Assembly (NCBI RefSeq): GCF_021646685.1
Contig: NZ_JAKJHW010000009.1
Coordinates: forward strand, 1-64,000
Length of the DNA stretch: 64,000 nucleotides
Origin: Pseudalkalibacillus salsuginis
Lineage (GTDB): Bacteria > Bacillota > Bacilli > Bacillales > Fictibacillaceae
Direction of reading: 5' to 3'
Under the pieces are notes generated by a model that made no database searches, was not told the origin of the DNA, and was given only the letters and a program-made list of their open reading frames with translations. Within the stretch, counting starts at the first letter, position 1, and each line of letters starts with the position of its first letter. Positions 8,975-17,288 of the stretch are shown piece by piece. The position numbers and the translations under genes are program-made.

Positions 8975-9871
8975 TTATCCTTTTACGGCCCCACTAGTTG
9001 CCCCTTTGATGAAGTAGCGCTGGAGGATGAGGAAGAAAATGATGATCGGCAATACCGAAATGACAGATCCTGCAGCAATCAGCCTCCAGTCTGCGGAAAA
9101 CAGCCCGGTGAGCGCATTCAGTCCTAATGGCAGGGTGTACATTTTCTGATCATCGAGAATGATCAACGGCCACAGGAAATCCCCCCATGCCATCACGAAC
9201 GTAAAAATGGCAAGCGTGACCACTGAAGGTTTTACAAGTGGTAGCAGGATCCTCCACCAGATTTGGAAGCTGTTCGCTCCATCCATCCGTGCCGATTCGT
9301 CGAGCTCATATGGGATTGTGATGAAGGCCTGGCGCATCAAAAATATTCCGAATGCGGTCGTCGCGTGTGGCAGGATCAACCCTGCATAGGTGTTCTTCAA
9401 CCCAAGATCGAGGGACAGGATATAGATCGGGATCATCAACAGCTGGAATGGAATCATCATCGTACTGATGATGAGAATAAAAATGATGTTTTTCCCTTTG
9501 AAATTCATCCTTGCAAGCGGGTAAGCTGCAAAGGAACAGAACAGGACATTGAGCAGGACCGTAAAAAAGCCGACGATCGTACTGTTCATCAAATAGGTCC
9601 AGAAAGGAAAAGCATCCATGACTCTAGAAAAGTTGCCTAGCGTCGGGCTTTCCGGAATGAACTTTGGTGGATAACTGAAAATATTTTCATGCCCTGATTT
9701 CAATGCCGTCGAAAGGAGCCATAAAAATGGACCGAGCATTCCGAGTGCCACGATGATCAAAAGCAAATAGACCAAGATTTTCTTGAGCAGGACTTTTGTT
9801 TTAATGTTCATCATTGGACGTGTTTGAACAGTGATCGGTCGATGTTTCTTTCCGGTAACAGGCGTTTCCAC
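8975..9871 (-). CDS. Sugar ABC transporter permease, MalG/AraQ type
   Basis: 298-residue inner-membrane permease with six predicted membrane spans. The ABC-coupling EAA loop is seen as ELDESARMDGANSFQIWWR near residue 190, followed by ILLPLVKP. The start is a GTG at 9871 with GGGGAG 5 bases upstream. With its partner permease and the lipoprotein encoded at 13311-14585 it forms a CUT1-type importer for oligosaccharides. There is no ATPase gene in the operon; a shared MsmX-type ATPase is expected. Confidence 0.92.
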   Translation of the reverse strand: METPVTGKKHRPITVQTRPMMNIKTKVLLKKILVYLLLIIVALGMLGPFLWLLSTALKSGHENIFSYPPKFIPESPTLGNFSRVMDAFPFWTYLMNSTIVGFFTVLLNVLFCSFAAYPLARMNFKGKNIIFILIISTMMIPFQLLMIPIYILSLDLGLKNTYAGLILPHATTAFGIFLMRQAFITIPYELDESARMDGANSFQIWWRILLPLVKPSVVTLAIFTFVMAWGDFLWPLIILDDQKMYTLPLGLNALTGLFSADWRLIAAGSVISVLPIIIFFLILQRYFIKGATSGAVKG

Positions 9872-9884
9872 TTTTTCTCCCCCC

Positions 9885-10754
9885 TTATGCTACGTTTTCT
9901 TTTTTGCCCATCAGTTTCAAATTGACGATCGAAAAGATGAGCGTAATGAGAAAGAGTACAACTCCGGCAGCACTGGCATACCCCATGTTCAGTTTTTCAA
10001 ATGCCTCTTGATAGATATAGAACACGAGCGTTTTCGAACTGTTCAACGGGCCGCCGCCAGTCATGATATAGATCTCTTCAAACACTTTCATGGCTGCAAT
10101 CGACGACATCACCGTCACAATGATAATGGATGGCATCAGCATCGGAATCGTGATACGGATCGTCTGTTGCCACTTGTTCGCCCCATCGATCTCTGCCGCT
10201 TCGTATAAATTTGAGGGAATGGATTGAAGGCCAGCCAGGTAGATGACCATGTAATACCCCAATCCCTTCCAGACCGTCACCGCCATGACCGCGAAAAGTG
10301 CCGTCTTTTCAGAGGTGAGCCAGTGGACAGAACCGTTGATCAGCCCGACGACTTCCAGCAAGTAGTTGAGGACGCCTTTTTCCGCATAGACCCACTCCCA
10401 TGTGATCCCAACGACAACCCAGGAGGTGACAACCGGTATGTAATAGGCTGACCGGAAAAAACCGATACCTTTCAGCTTTTGGTTGACCAGGATTGCAAGG
10501 AAGATCGGTAAAATGATAAGAGCGGGGACGACTCCAACAAGATAAATCAGTGTCTGAATGAGCGTCTTCCAAAACATACCGTCTTCAAAAAGCCGTTGAT
10601 AGTTTTCCGTACCGGTGAAGGCCGGGTCGGTGATCATATTATAGTCTGTAAAACTTAACCATATTGCTTGCAGCAACGGATAAAAAATGAAAGCCCCCAG
10701 AATTACACAACCAGGCAGCAAAAACAAATAGGGTGTCAAAACGTTCTGTTTCAC
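9885..10754 (-). CDS. Sugar ABC transporter permease, MalF/UgpA type
   Basis: 289-residue membrane permease. It begins TPYLFLLPGCVILGAFIFYP, as is typical for the MalF side of CUT1 importers. The EAA loop is seen as NLYEAAEIDGANKWQQTIRIT near residue 190. The GTG start at 10754 overlaps the ROK stop by four bases (GTGA), which indicates translational coupling; the MalG-type gene follows 13 bases after its stop. The substrate is probably an amino-sugar oligosaccharide, from operon content. Confidence 0.92.
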   Translation of the reverse strand: MKQNVLTPYLFLLPGCVILGAFIFYPLLQAIWLSFTDYNMITDPAFTGTENYQRLFEDGMFWKTLIQTLIYLVGVVPALIILPIFLAILVNQKLKGIGFFRSAYYIPVVTSWVVVGITWEWVYAEKGVLNYLLEVVGLINGSVHWLTSEKTALFAVMAVTVWKGLGYYMVIYLAGLQSIPSNLYEAAEIDGANKWQQTIRITIPMLMPSIIIVTVMSSIAAMKVFEEIYIMTGGGPLNSSKTLVFYIYQEAFEKLNMGYASAAGVVLFLITLIFSIVNLKLMGKKENVA

Positions 10755-11656
10755 ACCTCTCCCCCCTTACTCATTGCATCGAATAACAGCTTGACTGCTC
10801 CGATCATGCCAGCTTTGTTTCCGAGAGCCGCTGGGAGAACATCCAGGTTGACATCCTTTCCTGTCAGTTTTTCTATTAACACATCCCACCATTGATCCTT
10901 CGATTCGATTACCCCGCCACCAATGATGACTGCTTCGGGATCGATGCTTACGGAAAGGTTATAGACGACAAGTGCCAGATCATCAAGATACCTCTCAACG
11001 ATCGGCTGGATTTTTCGGTCGCCAGCCTGGAACGCCTCAAAGAGATCTGCGCCATTTGTGTAGGTTCTTCCAGACTGTCCATTAGCGGTTTTCACTAAAG
11101 CTGTACCGGATAAATATTGTTCGATGCATCCTCTATTTCCACAGTTACACGCACGTCCCTCAGGATAAAGGATGACGTGTCCCCATTCACCGCCGTTCCA
11201 AAGATTACCCCGGAAGATTTTCCGACGGATCATATTCGCACCGCCTACACCCGTGCCAAGCGTCAGGAAGGTTACTGAGTCATAGATCTCCCCTCTATTC
11301 CACCATTCACCTGCCAGTGCTGCATTCGCATCATTATCAATAAAGGCAGGAAGTGCGTATGTATTGGTGATGAACTCACGCAGGTTGATGCCTTGCCAGC
11401 CAGGAAGATTGGCCGTACTATAAATGACCTTGCCACGATCTACGTCGACTCTGCCTGCGGTGCCGATCCCGATTCCCATGATTTCCGTTTCGTTTTCAAG
11501 CAGTTGATCGATCGTTGTTGTCAAGGTTGCCAGGATACCGTTTCGGCCTTCGGATCTATTGGTTTGTATGGTGACCTGATGATGAATCTTTCTTTTTTCG
11601 TCAACAATAGCCCCTTTGATTGTGGTACCGCCTATATCGATTCCGATCGCTTTCAT
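10751..11656 (-). CDS. nanK: ROK-family sugar kinase (putative N-acetylmannosamine kinase)
   Basis: 301-residue ROK kinase. The phosphate-binding motif GIDIGGTTIKG lies at the N-terminus, the catalytic Asp in IDNDANAALAGEWW, and the zinc motif is complete: GHVILYPEGRACNCGNRGCIEQYLSG supplies one His and three Cys across the GRACNCG and GC parts. ROK kinases phosphorylate glucose, ManNAc or GlcNAc. Adjacency to nanE suggests that it makes ManNAc-6-phosphate for the epimerase, but glucokinase activity cannot be excluded. It lies 12 bases after the RpiR regulator gene. Confidence 0.88.
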   Translation of the reverse strand: MKAIGIDIGGTTIKGAIVDEKRKIHHQVTIQTNRSEGRNGILATLTTTIDQLLENETEIMGIGIGTAGRVDVDRGKVIYSTANLPGWQGINLREFITNTYALPAFIDNDANAALAGEWWNRGEIYDSVTFLTLGTGVGGANMIRRKIFRGNLWNGGEWGHVILYPEGRACNCGNRGCIEQYLSGTALVKTANGQSGRTYTNGADLFEAFQAGDRKIQPIVERYLDDLALVVYNLSVSIDPEAVIIGGGVIESKDQWWDVLIEKLTGKDVNLDVLPAALGNKAGMIGAVKLLFDAMSKGGEV

Positions 11657-11668
11657 CGTTTCACCATC

Positions 11669-12523
11669 TTAATAGATCTTATTGACAACCGATTGTGCCG
11701 TCTTTTCTTTCATTTCCAATGCCACATCCTTATGCTTGAGGGCAAGCCCTGTACATAAAAGGTCGATGACGAACAGCTGGGAGATCTTTGCAGCAAGGGA
11801 ACTCCCTTCAAGAGGCGATTCTTTCCCCCCGTTAATGAGCACAGCATCAGCAATTCTGGTGATTGGTGATCTTGCATGGTAAGTGACCGCGATCGTTTTC
11901 GCACCATTTTCTTTCGCGATTTTCAACGAATCGATCGTGTCTTTCGTACTGCCCGAAACTGTAATTCCGATGACGAGATCATTTCCAGAAAGGGTAGCAG
12001 CCGTCATCGACTGGATGTGCGGATCAATCACCGCGTCTACTCTCCTGCCTATTCTGAGGAAACGGTTCTTGGCATCCAGGGCGGTCAATCCAGAAGTCCC
12101 GACACCGAAAAAGTGTACGGAAGATGCATGATCGATCATGTCAATCGCTTTATTGATCGCCTCCTCACTATTCATGGACACTGTTTCGTGAATCGCATTG
12201 ATCGTGTAGGAAGAAATCATTGTAAATAAATCATTTTGAACAGGTGACCCCGGTTCTTCCCCTGCCTTGTTCGCCAAATCCTTGGCGATCGCCAGCTTGA
12301 ACTCCTGATAGCCTTTCAGACCGATTTTCCGGCAAAAACGGAGTACGGTCGTTTCCCCGACTTCTGCTGCATCTGCAAGATCGGTCACAGAATAATAGAT
12401 CACCTGATCAAGCTGCTGCACGACGATATCTGCAACTTTCTGCTCTGATTTGGTAAGGGAAGGAAAGTAACTGTTAATCAACCCTTTTATATTTCCTGTC
12501 TGATTCACCTGTTTCACTGTCAT
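11669..12523 (-). CDS. MurR/RpiR-family transcriptional regulator
   Basis: About 284 residues. An N-terminal RpiR helix-turn-helix (LTKSEQKVADIVVQQ, then VGETTVLRFCRKIGLKGYQEFK) is followed by a SIS domain (SVHFFGVGTSGLTALDAKNR, then GNDLVIGITVSGSTKDT) that binds a phosphosugar. The ATG at 12523 is preferred because AAGG lies 8 bases upstream; the ATG at 12529 would be too close. The gene overlaps nanE by about 50 bases in another frame. It is expected to control this operon in response to ManNAc-6-P or GlcNAc-6-P. A candidate operator is listed at 15383-15401. Confidence 0.9.
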   Translation of the reverse strand: MTVKQVNQTGNIKGLINSYFPSLTKSEQKVADIVVQQLDQVIYYSVTDLADAAEVGETTVLRFCRKIGLKGYQEFKLAIAKDLANKAGEEPGSPVQNDLFTMISSYTINAIHETVSMNSEEAINKAIDMIDHASSVHFFGVGTSGLTALDAKNRFLRIGRRVDAVIDPHIQSMTAATLSGNDLVIGITVSGSTKDTIDSLKIAKENGAKTIAVTYHARSPITRIADAVLINGGKESPLEGSSLAAKISQLFVIDLLCTGLALKHKDVALEMKEKTAQSVVNKIY

Positions 12524-13217
12524 CCGCATTGCCTTCTTTCTTTATAAAATCAGTGTATCTTCTCGTGATTTCTTGAGGTCTGGTGATGGCAGAACCGACG
12601 ACGACACAATGTGCCCCAAGTCGAAGAGCTTGCCGTGCATCCTCTGGCGAATGGTATTTTCCTTCTGCGAACACTGGAATCGCAAATCGTTTCGCCAATC
12701 GTTCCACCAGTTGGAAATCCGGTCCTTTCAAGGGCGGAGAATAGGTTGTATAGCCTGACAACGTGGTCGATATGCAGTCCGCTCCAACAGCCGCTGCCCT
12801 CACACCTTCTTCATACGTTGAAACATCAGCCATCACCAGTTTTTTATGACTGTGGATCAACTTGATCAATTGTTCAATTTCTTGTCCCCTTGGGCGTTCT
12901 CTCATTGTGGAATCGATCGCAATGATGTCAACATCCACTCTTATCAATTCCTCAACTTCATCGCAAGTAGGGGTGATGTATATTTCACTGTCTGGATACG
13001 ATTTTTTCACTAAACCGATGATGGGAAGGTTGATCAATTTTTTAATTTCAAGGATATCTTCAGTGCCATTAGCCCTGATCCCTACAGCACCTCCGATTTG
13101 CGCGGCTTTTGCCATCTTCGCCATCATTTCTGATCCATGGAGCGGCTCATCCTCAAGCGCCTGGCAGGAGACGATCAACCCTCCTTTTAACTGTTGAAAT
13201 ACCGTTAATGGTTCCAT
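12474..13217 (-). CDS. nanE: N-acetylmannosamine-6-phosphate 2-epimerase
   Basis: About 247 residues, TIM-barrel NanE family: interconverts ManNAc-6-P and GlcNAc-6-P. Diagnostic segments are LKGGLIVSCQALEDEPLH, GAVGIRANGTEDI, IIAIDSTMRERPRG, MADVSTYEEG, CISTTLSGYT and FAEGKYHSPEDA. The last 18 residues (after FIKKEG) are a family-atypical extension caused by the frame overlap with the regulator gene. The ATG at 13217 gives the usual NanE N-terminus; the Shine-Dalgarno is weak and a GTG at 13235 is possible. The product GlcNAc-6-P would need NagA and NagB, which are encoded by the second sugar locus near 48 kb. Confidence 0.93.
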   Translation of the reverse strand: MEPLTVFQQLKGGLIVSCQALEDEPLHGSEMMAKMAKAAQIGGAVGIRANGTEDILEIKKLINLPIIGLVKKSYPDSEIYITPTCDEVEELIRVDVDIIAIDSTMRERPRGQEIEQLIKLIHSHKKLVMADVSTYEEGVRAAAVGADCISTTLSGYTTYSPPLKGPDFQLVERLAKRFAIPVFAEGKYHSPEDARQALRLGAHCVVVGSAITRPQEITRRYTDFIKKEGNADDSETGESDRKYKRVD

Positions 13218-13277
13218 CTCTCTACATATCACCACTCTTTAAATCTTTTTGTCAGACATTGAATTGTTGAAAAATGA

Positions 13278-13301
13278 GAAAGGGGAAAGAGATCCCCTTC
13301 G
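13278..13301 (-). terminator. Stem-loop between binding-protein gene and nanE
   Basis: AAGGGGA and TCCCCTT form a 7-bp stem with a 6-base loop just after the binding-protein stop, followed on the minus strand by a T-rich stretch. Stem-loops here commonly raise the level of the binding protein over the downstream enzymes. Confidence 0.5.
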
Positions 13302-13310
13302 CATTCTTCC

Positions 13311-14585
13311 TTATTGAGAGAGGATCTCGTTCCACTCAGCTTCAGCCTGTTTTACTGCTTCTTCTGGAGTCATTTTTCCGAGCATGGCAGCATGTAAAGC
13401 TTCATTGATTGATGTTTTCAGCTCTTCATAATTTTCCATAGGTGGCACTAATACTTCACTTTCCTTCAATTGCTCTGCAGACACGATTCTAGCTTCATCG
13501 ATCGGGGTAGGATCCTCAGGAAGCTCGTTGAAATATGGATCCTCTAACGCACTTTCGATTGACGGGAGGATTGGGACGATCTTATCGAATTCAACCTGGT
13601 TTTCAGCATTGGTCATGAAAAGAGAGAACTTGACTGCTTCCTCTTGATGTTCACTTTGTATTGGTACGACGAGATTCATTGCCGCTGTATTCTTTTTGCC
13701 TGATGCTCCAGTGATCTGTGGGCCGGATTTAGTCGCTTTCAATATTTCAGGCGCATTCTCTTCAACTTTGTTCAGAAATTGAGGTCCAGAGGCTAATATT
13801 GCAAGCTGGCCAGCCTGATACATATCAATCGCCTTTCCGTGACCTTCTGTCAGAACTTCTCGAGGAATCAAGTCGTTTTGATATAGGTCGACGAAGAATT
13901 CGAACGCCTTGATTCCTTGTGGCGTATTGAAAGCCGCTTTTGTCATATCCTCATTCGTCAGGTCCACATCCATCATGACAAGGGTTTCAAGTAAGTGGCT
14001 GGCATCAAGTGGTGGGAAGAAAGCATACTTTCCTGTTTCTTCTTTAATGGTTTTAGCTGTATCTTTCAACTCTTCAAAGGTTTTAGGAGGTGAATCAGGA
14101 TCAAGTCCCGCCTCTTTAAAAATGTCTGTGTTATACATCGTCACTTGTGAAGAGAGATACCAGGGAATGCCGAACGTTTTATCATTGAATGTGTTCGATT
14201 TCCATACCCCTTCGAAATACTTATTTTGTGTCTCTTCATCTACCATCTCGTCCATATTCACCAAGGCGTCCAATTCTGCTAGTTTAGAAGCGAATTGTGG
14301 GTTGAGGTTCGCGACATCAGGTGCGGTCTTGGAAGCGACTGCCGCTAATATTTTTTTCTCCATATCTGCCCACGGGACATCAACCCATTTTACTTTGATA
14401 TCCGGATTTTCTTTTTCGAAGTCTGAGATGACTCCGTTGATGTAATCATCGAACGTAGGCGAAAGCTGCATAGTCCAGAACTCTAGTTCAACCTGTTCAT
14501 CATTCGTCGTTTCAGCACTTTTACAACCTGATAAAAAAAGAGCTGTAACCATCAAAATGGACAAAAACAATGAAAACTTTTTCAT
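13311..14585 (-). CDS. Sugar ABC transporter substrate-binding lipoprotein
   Basis: 424-residue extracellular solute-binding protein, family 1 (MalE-like). The signal sequence ends in the lipobox LFLSGC, so the mature protein is anchored at Cys21. The N-lobe begins ELEFWTMQLSPTFDDYINGV, with the typical PDIKVKWVDVPW strand. It is close in type to the binding protein at 61449-62735, which shares the PW/PG-D KWVDVP signature, so the two may recognise related ligands. A 13-base gap separates it from the upstream esterase gene, so both are probably cotranscribed. Confidence 0.93.
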   Translation of the reverse strand: MKKFSLFLSILMVTALFLSGCKSAETTNDEQVELEFWTMQLSPTFDDYINGVISDFEKENPDIKVKWVDVPWADMEKKILAAVASKTAPDVANLNPQFASKLAELDALVNMDEMVDEETQNKYFEGVWKSNTFNDKTFGIPWYLSSQVTMYNTDIFKEAGLDPDSPPKTFEELKDTAKTIKEETGKYAFFPPLDASHLLETLVMMDVDLTNEDMTKAAFNTPQGIKAFEFFVDLYQNDLIPREVLTEGHGKAIDMYQAGQLAILASGPQFLNKVEENAPEILKATKSGPQITGASGKKNTAAMNLVVPIQSEHQEEAVKFSLFMTNAENQVEFDKIVPILPSIESALEDPYFNELPEDPTPIDEARIVSAEQLKESEVLVPPMENYEELKTSINEALHAAMLGKMTPEEAVKQAEAEWNEILSQ

Positions 14586-14598
14586 AAAATCCCCCTCT

Positions 14599-15336
14599 TT
14601 ACAATTCGTTTTGGGCGAAGTAGGTCAACGCCCTTTTCAGATCTTCTTTCCAAAAACGCCAAAGATGGCCTTCGTTTTCTTCAAAGTATGTAAGGCTGGT
14701 TTTTGCATAGCGGAAAGCATTGACCAGCTTTCGATTGTTCGTGGTGATGTCAAGTATCTTTCCACTGATTTGGGATTGAAAGCCATCTTCATGTTTTCCG
14801 TACACTTGATAAACGTACCAATTTTCTCTAGGAGTCTCTTCTACTTCCCCTATCATTGGTGTATCGATCGCGGTGGATTGGAGCAAAAGGTGCGTCCAGA
14901 CGGATGGATGTTGAAGTGCAATCGCCAAACTGACAGTAGCGCCGAGGGAATCACCGAGCAGACCCATTTTCTTTATGTGTTTTCCTTGTTGGATAAAATG
15001 GTTTCGGATGAATGGAAGTAATTCTTGGTGGAAAAATTGGAGATATTGTTTGTGGTATTCACCTTCTGGATGGTAAAACTGATAACGTTCATGTGAGGTT
15101 CCTGGTGGAATAAGGATCATGGTAATGTTGCTGAACTGATTTTGATTTTGGTTGAGCAGATCCGTAAACTGTTCTTTCAGGTGCCCTAACTGTAAGTAAT
15201 CCTCCCCGTCTTGCACGAACAACAGACTGCAATCATCCCCTTCCGTATTGAAGAGGTCCGAGGACAGAAAAGTCACTTTTTGTTCCCTATCCAGCACACT
15301 GCTGGGAAGTACAACTTCCTCTAAAGCAACCTCCAT
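14599..15336 (-). CDS. Putative esterase (PF00756-like), first gene of the operon
   Basis: About 245-residue alpha/beta hydrolase of the Fes/enterochelin-esterase-like family. The nucleophile elbow is GDSLGA, and a late His in NEGHLWRFW fits the triad. There is no signal peptide, so it acts in the cytoplasm. The ATG at 15336 has GGGAGGGG 4-5 bases upstream; a longer reading to 15468 would enter the repeat. As the operon's first gene it may remove O-acyl groups from the imported sugar, in line with family members that deacylate sugars; this is inference. Confidence 0.78.
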   Translation of the reverse strand: MEVALEEVVLPSSVLDREQKVTFLSSDLFNTEGDDCSLLFVQDGEDYLQLGHLKEQFTDLLNQNQNQFSNITMILIPPGTSHERYQFYHPEGEYHKQYLQFFHQELLPFIRNHFIQQGKHIKKMGLLGDSLGATVSLAIALQHPSVWTHLLLQSTAIDTPMIGEVEETPRENWYVYQVYGKHEDGFQSQISGKILDITTNNRKLVNAFRYAKTSLTYFEENEGHLWRFWKEDLKRALTYFAQNEL

Positions 15337-15364
15337 ACAACCCCTCCCAAATTTTGTTACCAAT

Positions 15365-15393
15365 ATAATACCATGAATTTTCAGAAATATGAA
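15365..15393 (-). promoter_or_regulatory. Promoter of the esterase-nanE-FAD operon
   Basis: On the minus strand, -35 TTCATA (15393-15388), a 17-base spacer, and an extended -10 TGGTATTAT (hexamer 15370-15365) lie about 30 bases upstream of the esterase start. Confidence 0.55.
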
Positions 15394-15401
15394 TAATTTC
15401 T
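15383..15401. promoter_or_regulatory. Candidate RpiR operator
   Basis: AGAAAT-N7-ATTTCT is an inverted repeat overlapping the -35 region of the operon promoter. It is the only palindrome seen at this promoter; assignment to the operon's RpiR regulator is inference. Confidence 0.35.
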
Positions 15402-15454
15402 CTAAAATTAAGTAAAAAGGCGGATATAATCTCCAAAACGGATGCGTTGTTTCT

Positions 15455-15562
15455 GGTGCCTGGTACACTTTGAAAAGCGTTGGGGGAGAAGAGATTTAAA
15501 ACGGTGCCAGGCACCATCTGAGTAGCCTTGGGCGCAAGGGATTGGAGATGGTGCCTGGCACC
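15455..15562. repeat. GTGCC(A/T)GGCAC palindromic repeat, copy 2
   Basis: Cores are at 15455, 15503 and 15550. The last two form a hairpin with 17-bp perfect arms (GGTGCCAGGCACCATCT and its complement), with CCTTG/CAAGG at the tip. The copy is nearly identical to 3453-3561. Confidence 0.9.
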
Positions 15563-15593
15563 GAGAATATTACGACAACTTTCGCGTTTGGTC

Positions 15594-15667
15594 AATCAAA
15601 CATTTGTTTAAGGTGGTGAAAAGGTTATTGTGATGGGATTTGTAATTTCAATTAAACGCTTGTTTAA
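15594..15667. repeat. Paired AATCAAA/TTTGTTTAA palindromes
   Basis: Two imperfect palindromes, AATCAAACATTTGTTTAA at 15594 and ATTAAACGCTTGTTTAA at 15651, lie about 56 bases apart. The same pair with the same spacing occurs at 30332 and 30388. They follow the GTGCC repeat directly and appear to be the second half of a composite element. Confidence 0.6.
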
Positions 15668-15674
15668 AGCACAT

Positions 15675-15721
15675 AAAAAGGGACTAATCCCCCAACTTGT
15701 AGCTTCGGAGTTAGTCCTTTA
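15675..15721 (-). terminator. Terminator of the M14 carboxypeptidase gene
   Basis: AAGGACTAA pairs with TTAGTCCC and is followed on the minus strand by CTTTTTA. It lies just beyond the carboxypeptidase stop. Confidence 0.7.
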
Positions 15722-15726
15722 TAAAA

Positions 15727-16782
15727 TTATTTACTTGTGGAGAATTTCGCTTCGTACAGTTGATAGCTTTCTTCCGCCGCATACAAAGGGACTGCTTTGT
15801 TTTCTTCCCAGCTTGGATCGAACTCTGAGATCGGCAGATGACGTGGACCTGGATAGTTTCCGATTTCCATAGTAAGACCCGGCCGATGATACTTGCTGAT
15901 GAACCAGTCTGTCATTCCACCACCCGATGGGGGATCTTCAGCATACATCATCTGATACCCGGTAATATGACTGACTTTATTTGCAATCCTGTGATCACGG
16001 TCATATTGCGCACCTGTTTGTTTATAGTTCCAATAAATCACTTTTCCTGCACTGTGGTAAGGGACTGCGATTTCAGGCATGATCGATTTTGTGAAATTAA
16101 CGATCGCCCTTACTTCAGACGAGGAATGTGGCGCTGCTCCTTTATGAAATGCCCAGCTTGGTTCGCTTCGAGCATCCTGAATATTCTTCCAATCCGCATC
16201 GTAATTTCGATTCAAGTCTACACCCTTTGCATTCGCTTTCCACCTTGTAAAATCGGTGCTGCCTTCATTCATCCGGATCAGGTCGTCATGTGCGCTTTCC
16301 GGGAAGGCATCCAGTCCACTCTGCTGGAGGGTGACGCCATCCGGGTTGACCATCGGTACAAACCACATTGTTGTTTTACCAAGTACTTCTTTTACATTGT
16401 ATCCATCGATTATTCCATTTTCTTCGAAAGCCTGTGCATATTGGTCAATCATGTACATGTTAAGGTTCGTCGTTAACCATTCTCGCGCATGATGGGAGCC
16501 GTTTATAAATACTGAAGGCCCGCCAGGTCTAATCTTCCCAAGAGATACTGCATAGATATCACGGCCGTATTCACTCTTCCCAATCACTTTATACCTGATT
16601 AAATCGGGGTATTTCTCAGCTAGTGTCTTGATGTCCTGAACCATTTCAGGATACGTATAGGTTTGATGTGGATCCACCACATTTTCATGGGCACTTGTAG
16701 ATGTCGGATATAGCAATACGCCACCTAGTAAAATAATTGAAAGAAACGTAAAGGTATGTTTTAAGCTATACTTCAAATTCAT
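15727..16782 (-). CDS. Secreted M14 zinc carboxypeptidase
   Basis: About 351-residue extracellular metallocarboxypeptidase. It has a signal peptide (FLSIILLGGVLLYPTSTSA). Zinc ligands are seen in GSHHAREW (HxxE) and the late His of VPYHSAG. Substrate-binding residues lie in KGVDLNRNYD, and the catalytic Glu in LTMEIG. It may release C-terminal residues from peptides or from cell-wall peptide stems (family members act on both). The start at 16782 is chosen for AGGAGG about 9 bases upstream. It is a single gene bounded by repeats on both sides. Confidence 0.88.
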   Translation of the reverse strand: MNLKYSLKHTFTFLSIILLGGVLLYPTSTSAHENVVDPHQTYTYPEMVQDIKTLAEKYPDLIRYKVIGKSEYGRDIYAVSLGKIRPGGPSVFINGSHHAREWLTTNLNMYMIDQYAQAFEENGIIDGYNVKEVLGKTTMWFVPMVNPDGVTLQQSGLDAFPESAHDDLIRMNEGSTDFTRWKANAKGVDLNRNYDADWKNIQDARSEPSWAFHKGAAPHSSSEVRAIVNFTKSIMPEIAVPYHSAGKVIYWNYKQTGAQYDRDHRIANKVSHITGYQMMYAEDPPSGGGMTDWFISKYHRPGLTMEIGNYPGPRHLPISEFDPSWEENKAVPLYAAEESYQLYEAKFSTSK

Positions 16783-17010
16783 TATGCAAACCCTCCTATA
16801 ATTATGTAAATATAGTAAATTTAGATAATATGGATGTAACCCATCCCTTCCTGAATCTAGCAATCTTACAAATAATCCCTTGCACCCTATTGTTTTTGTC
16901 GTTTAACCTACCGTACCTTCAACAGAAAAGTTACTATATCCTGCAAACTTTTCAGTGGCAAATGAATTTCAAACTATTAGACTACCTAGTAAGTAGTCCA
17001 ACTTAGGCAG

Positions 17011-17120
17011 GTGCCTGGTACATTTTGAGAAGTGTTGGGGCACAAGGACTATAAAACGGTGCCAGGCACTTTTCTGAATCCCTTTGGGGAGAAGGGATTC
17101 AGAAAAGTGCCTGGCACAGA
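17011..17120. repeat. GTGCC(A/T)GGCAC palindromic repeat, copy 3, with 26-bp perfect hairpin
   Basis: The core at 17011 (GGTGCCTGGTACA) is followed by a hairpin at 17060-17118. Its arms are 26 bp and perfectly complementary, beginning GTGCCAGGCACTTTTCTG, with a 7-base loop TGGGGAG. An AATCAAGCGTTTGTTTAA palindrome follows at 17131-17148. The rest of the 16783-17288 gap, apart from the terminator at 17190, shows no gene. Confidence 0.92.
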
Positions 17121-17189
17121 ATGTCTACCAATCAAGCGTTTGTTTAAATAAGCTTTTTTCTAAAAGATTGTTGTATCATAAAATATAAA

Positions 17190-17220
17190 TGGCGTACCCA
17201 TAGATCATAAGGGTACGCCA
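17190..17220 (-). terminator. Terminator of the DinB-like gene (bidirectional)
   Basis: A perfect 10-bp stem, TGGCGTACCC with GGGTACGCCA, has an 11-base loop. T-rich DNA follows on both strands, so it could serve either direction. It lies 69 bases past the DinB-like stop. Confidence 0.75.
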
Positions 17221-17288
17221 AAGTTTTTAATTTTTTCTCGAGGGGTTTATTCCATTAAAGCCCCCGATTATTAAGGATATCATTATAT

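Noticed and set aside
12474-13217. Operon 1 as a sialic acid (nan) operon
   Set aside because: NanE and a ROK kinase are present, but there is no N-acetylneuraminate lyase, sialidase or SatABCD/SiaPQM-type transporter.
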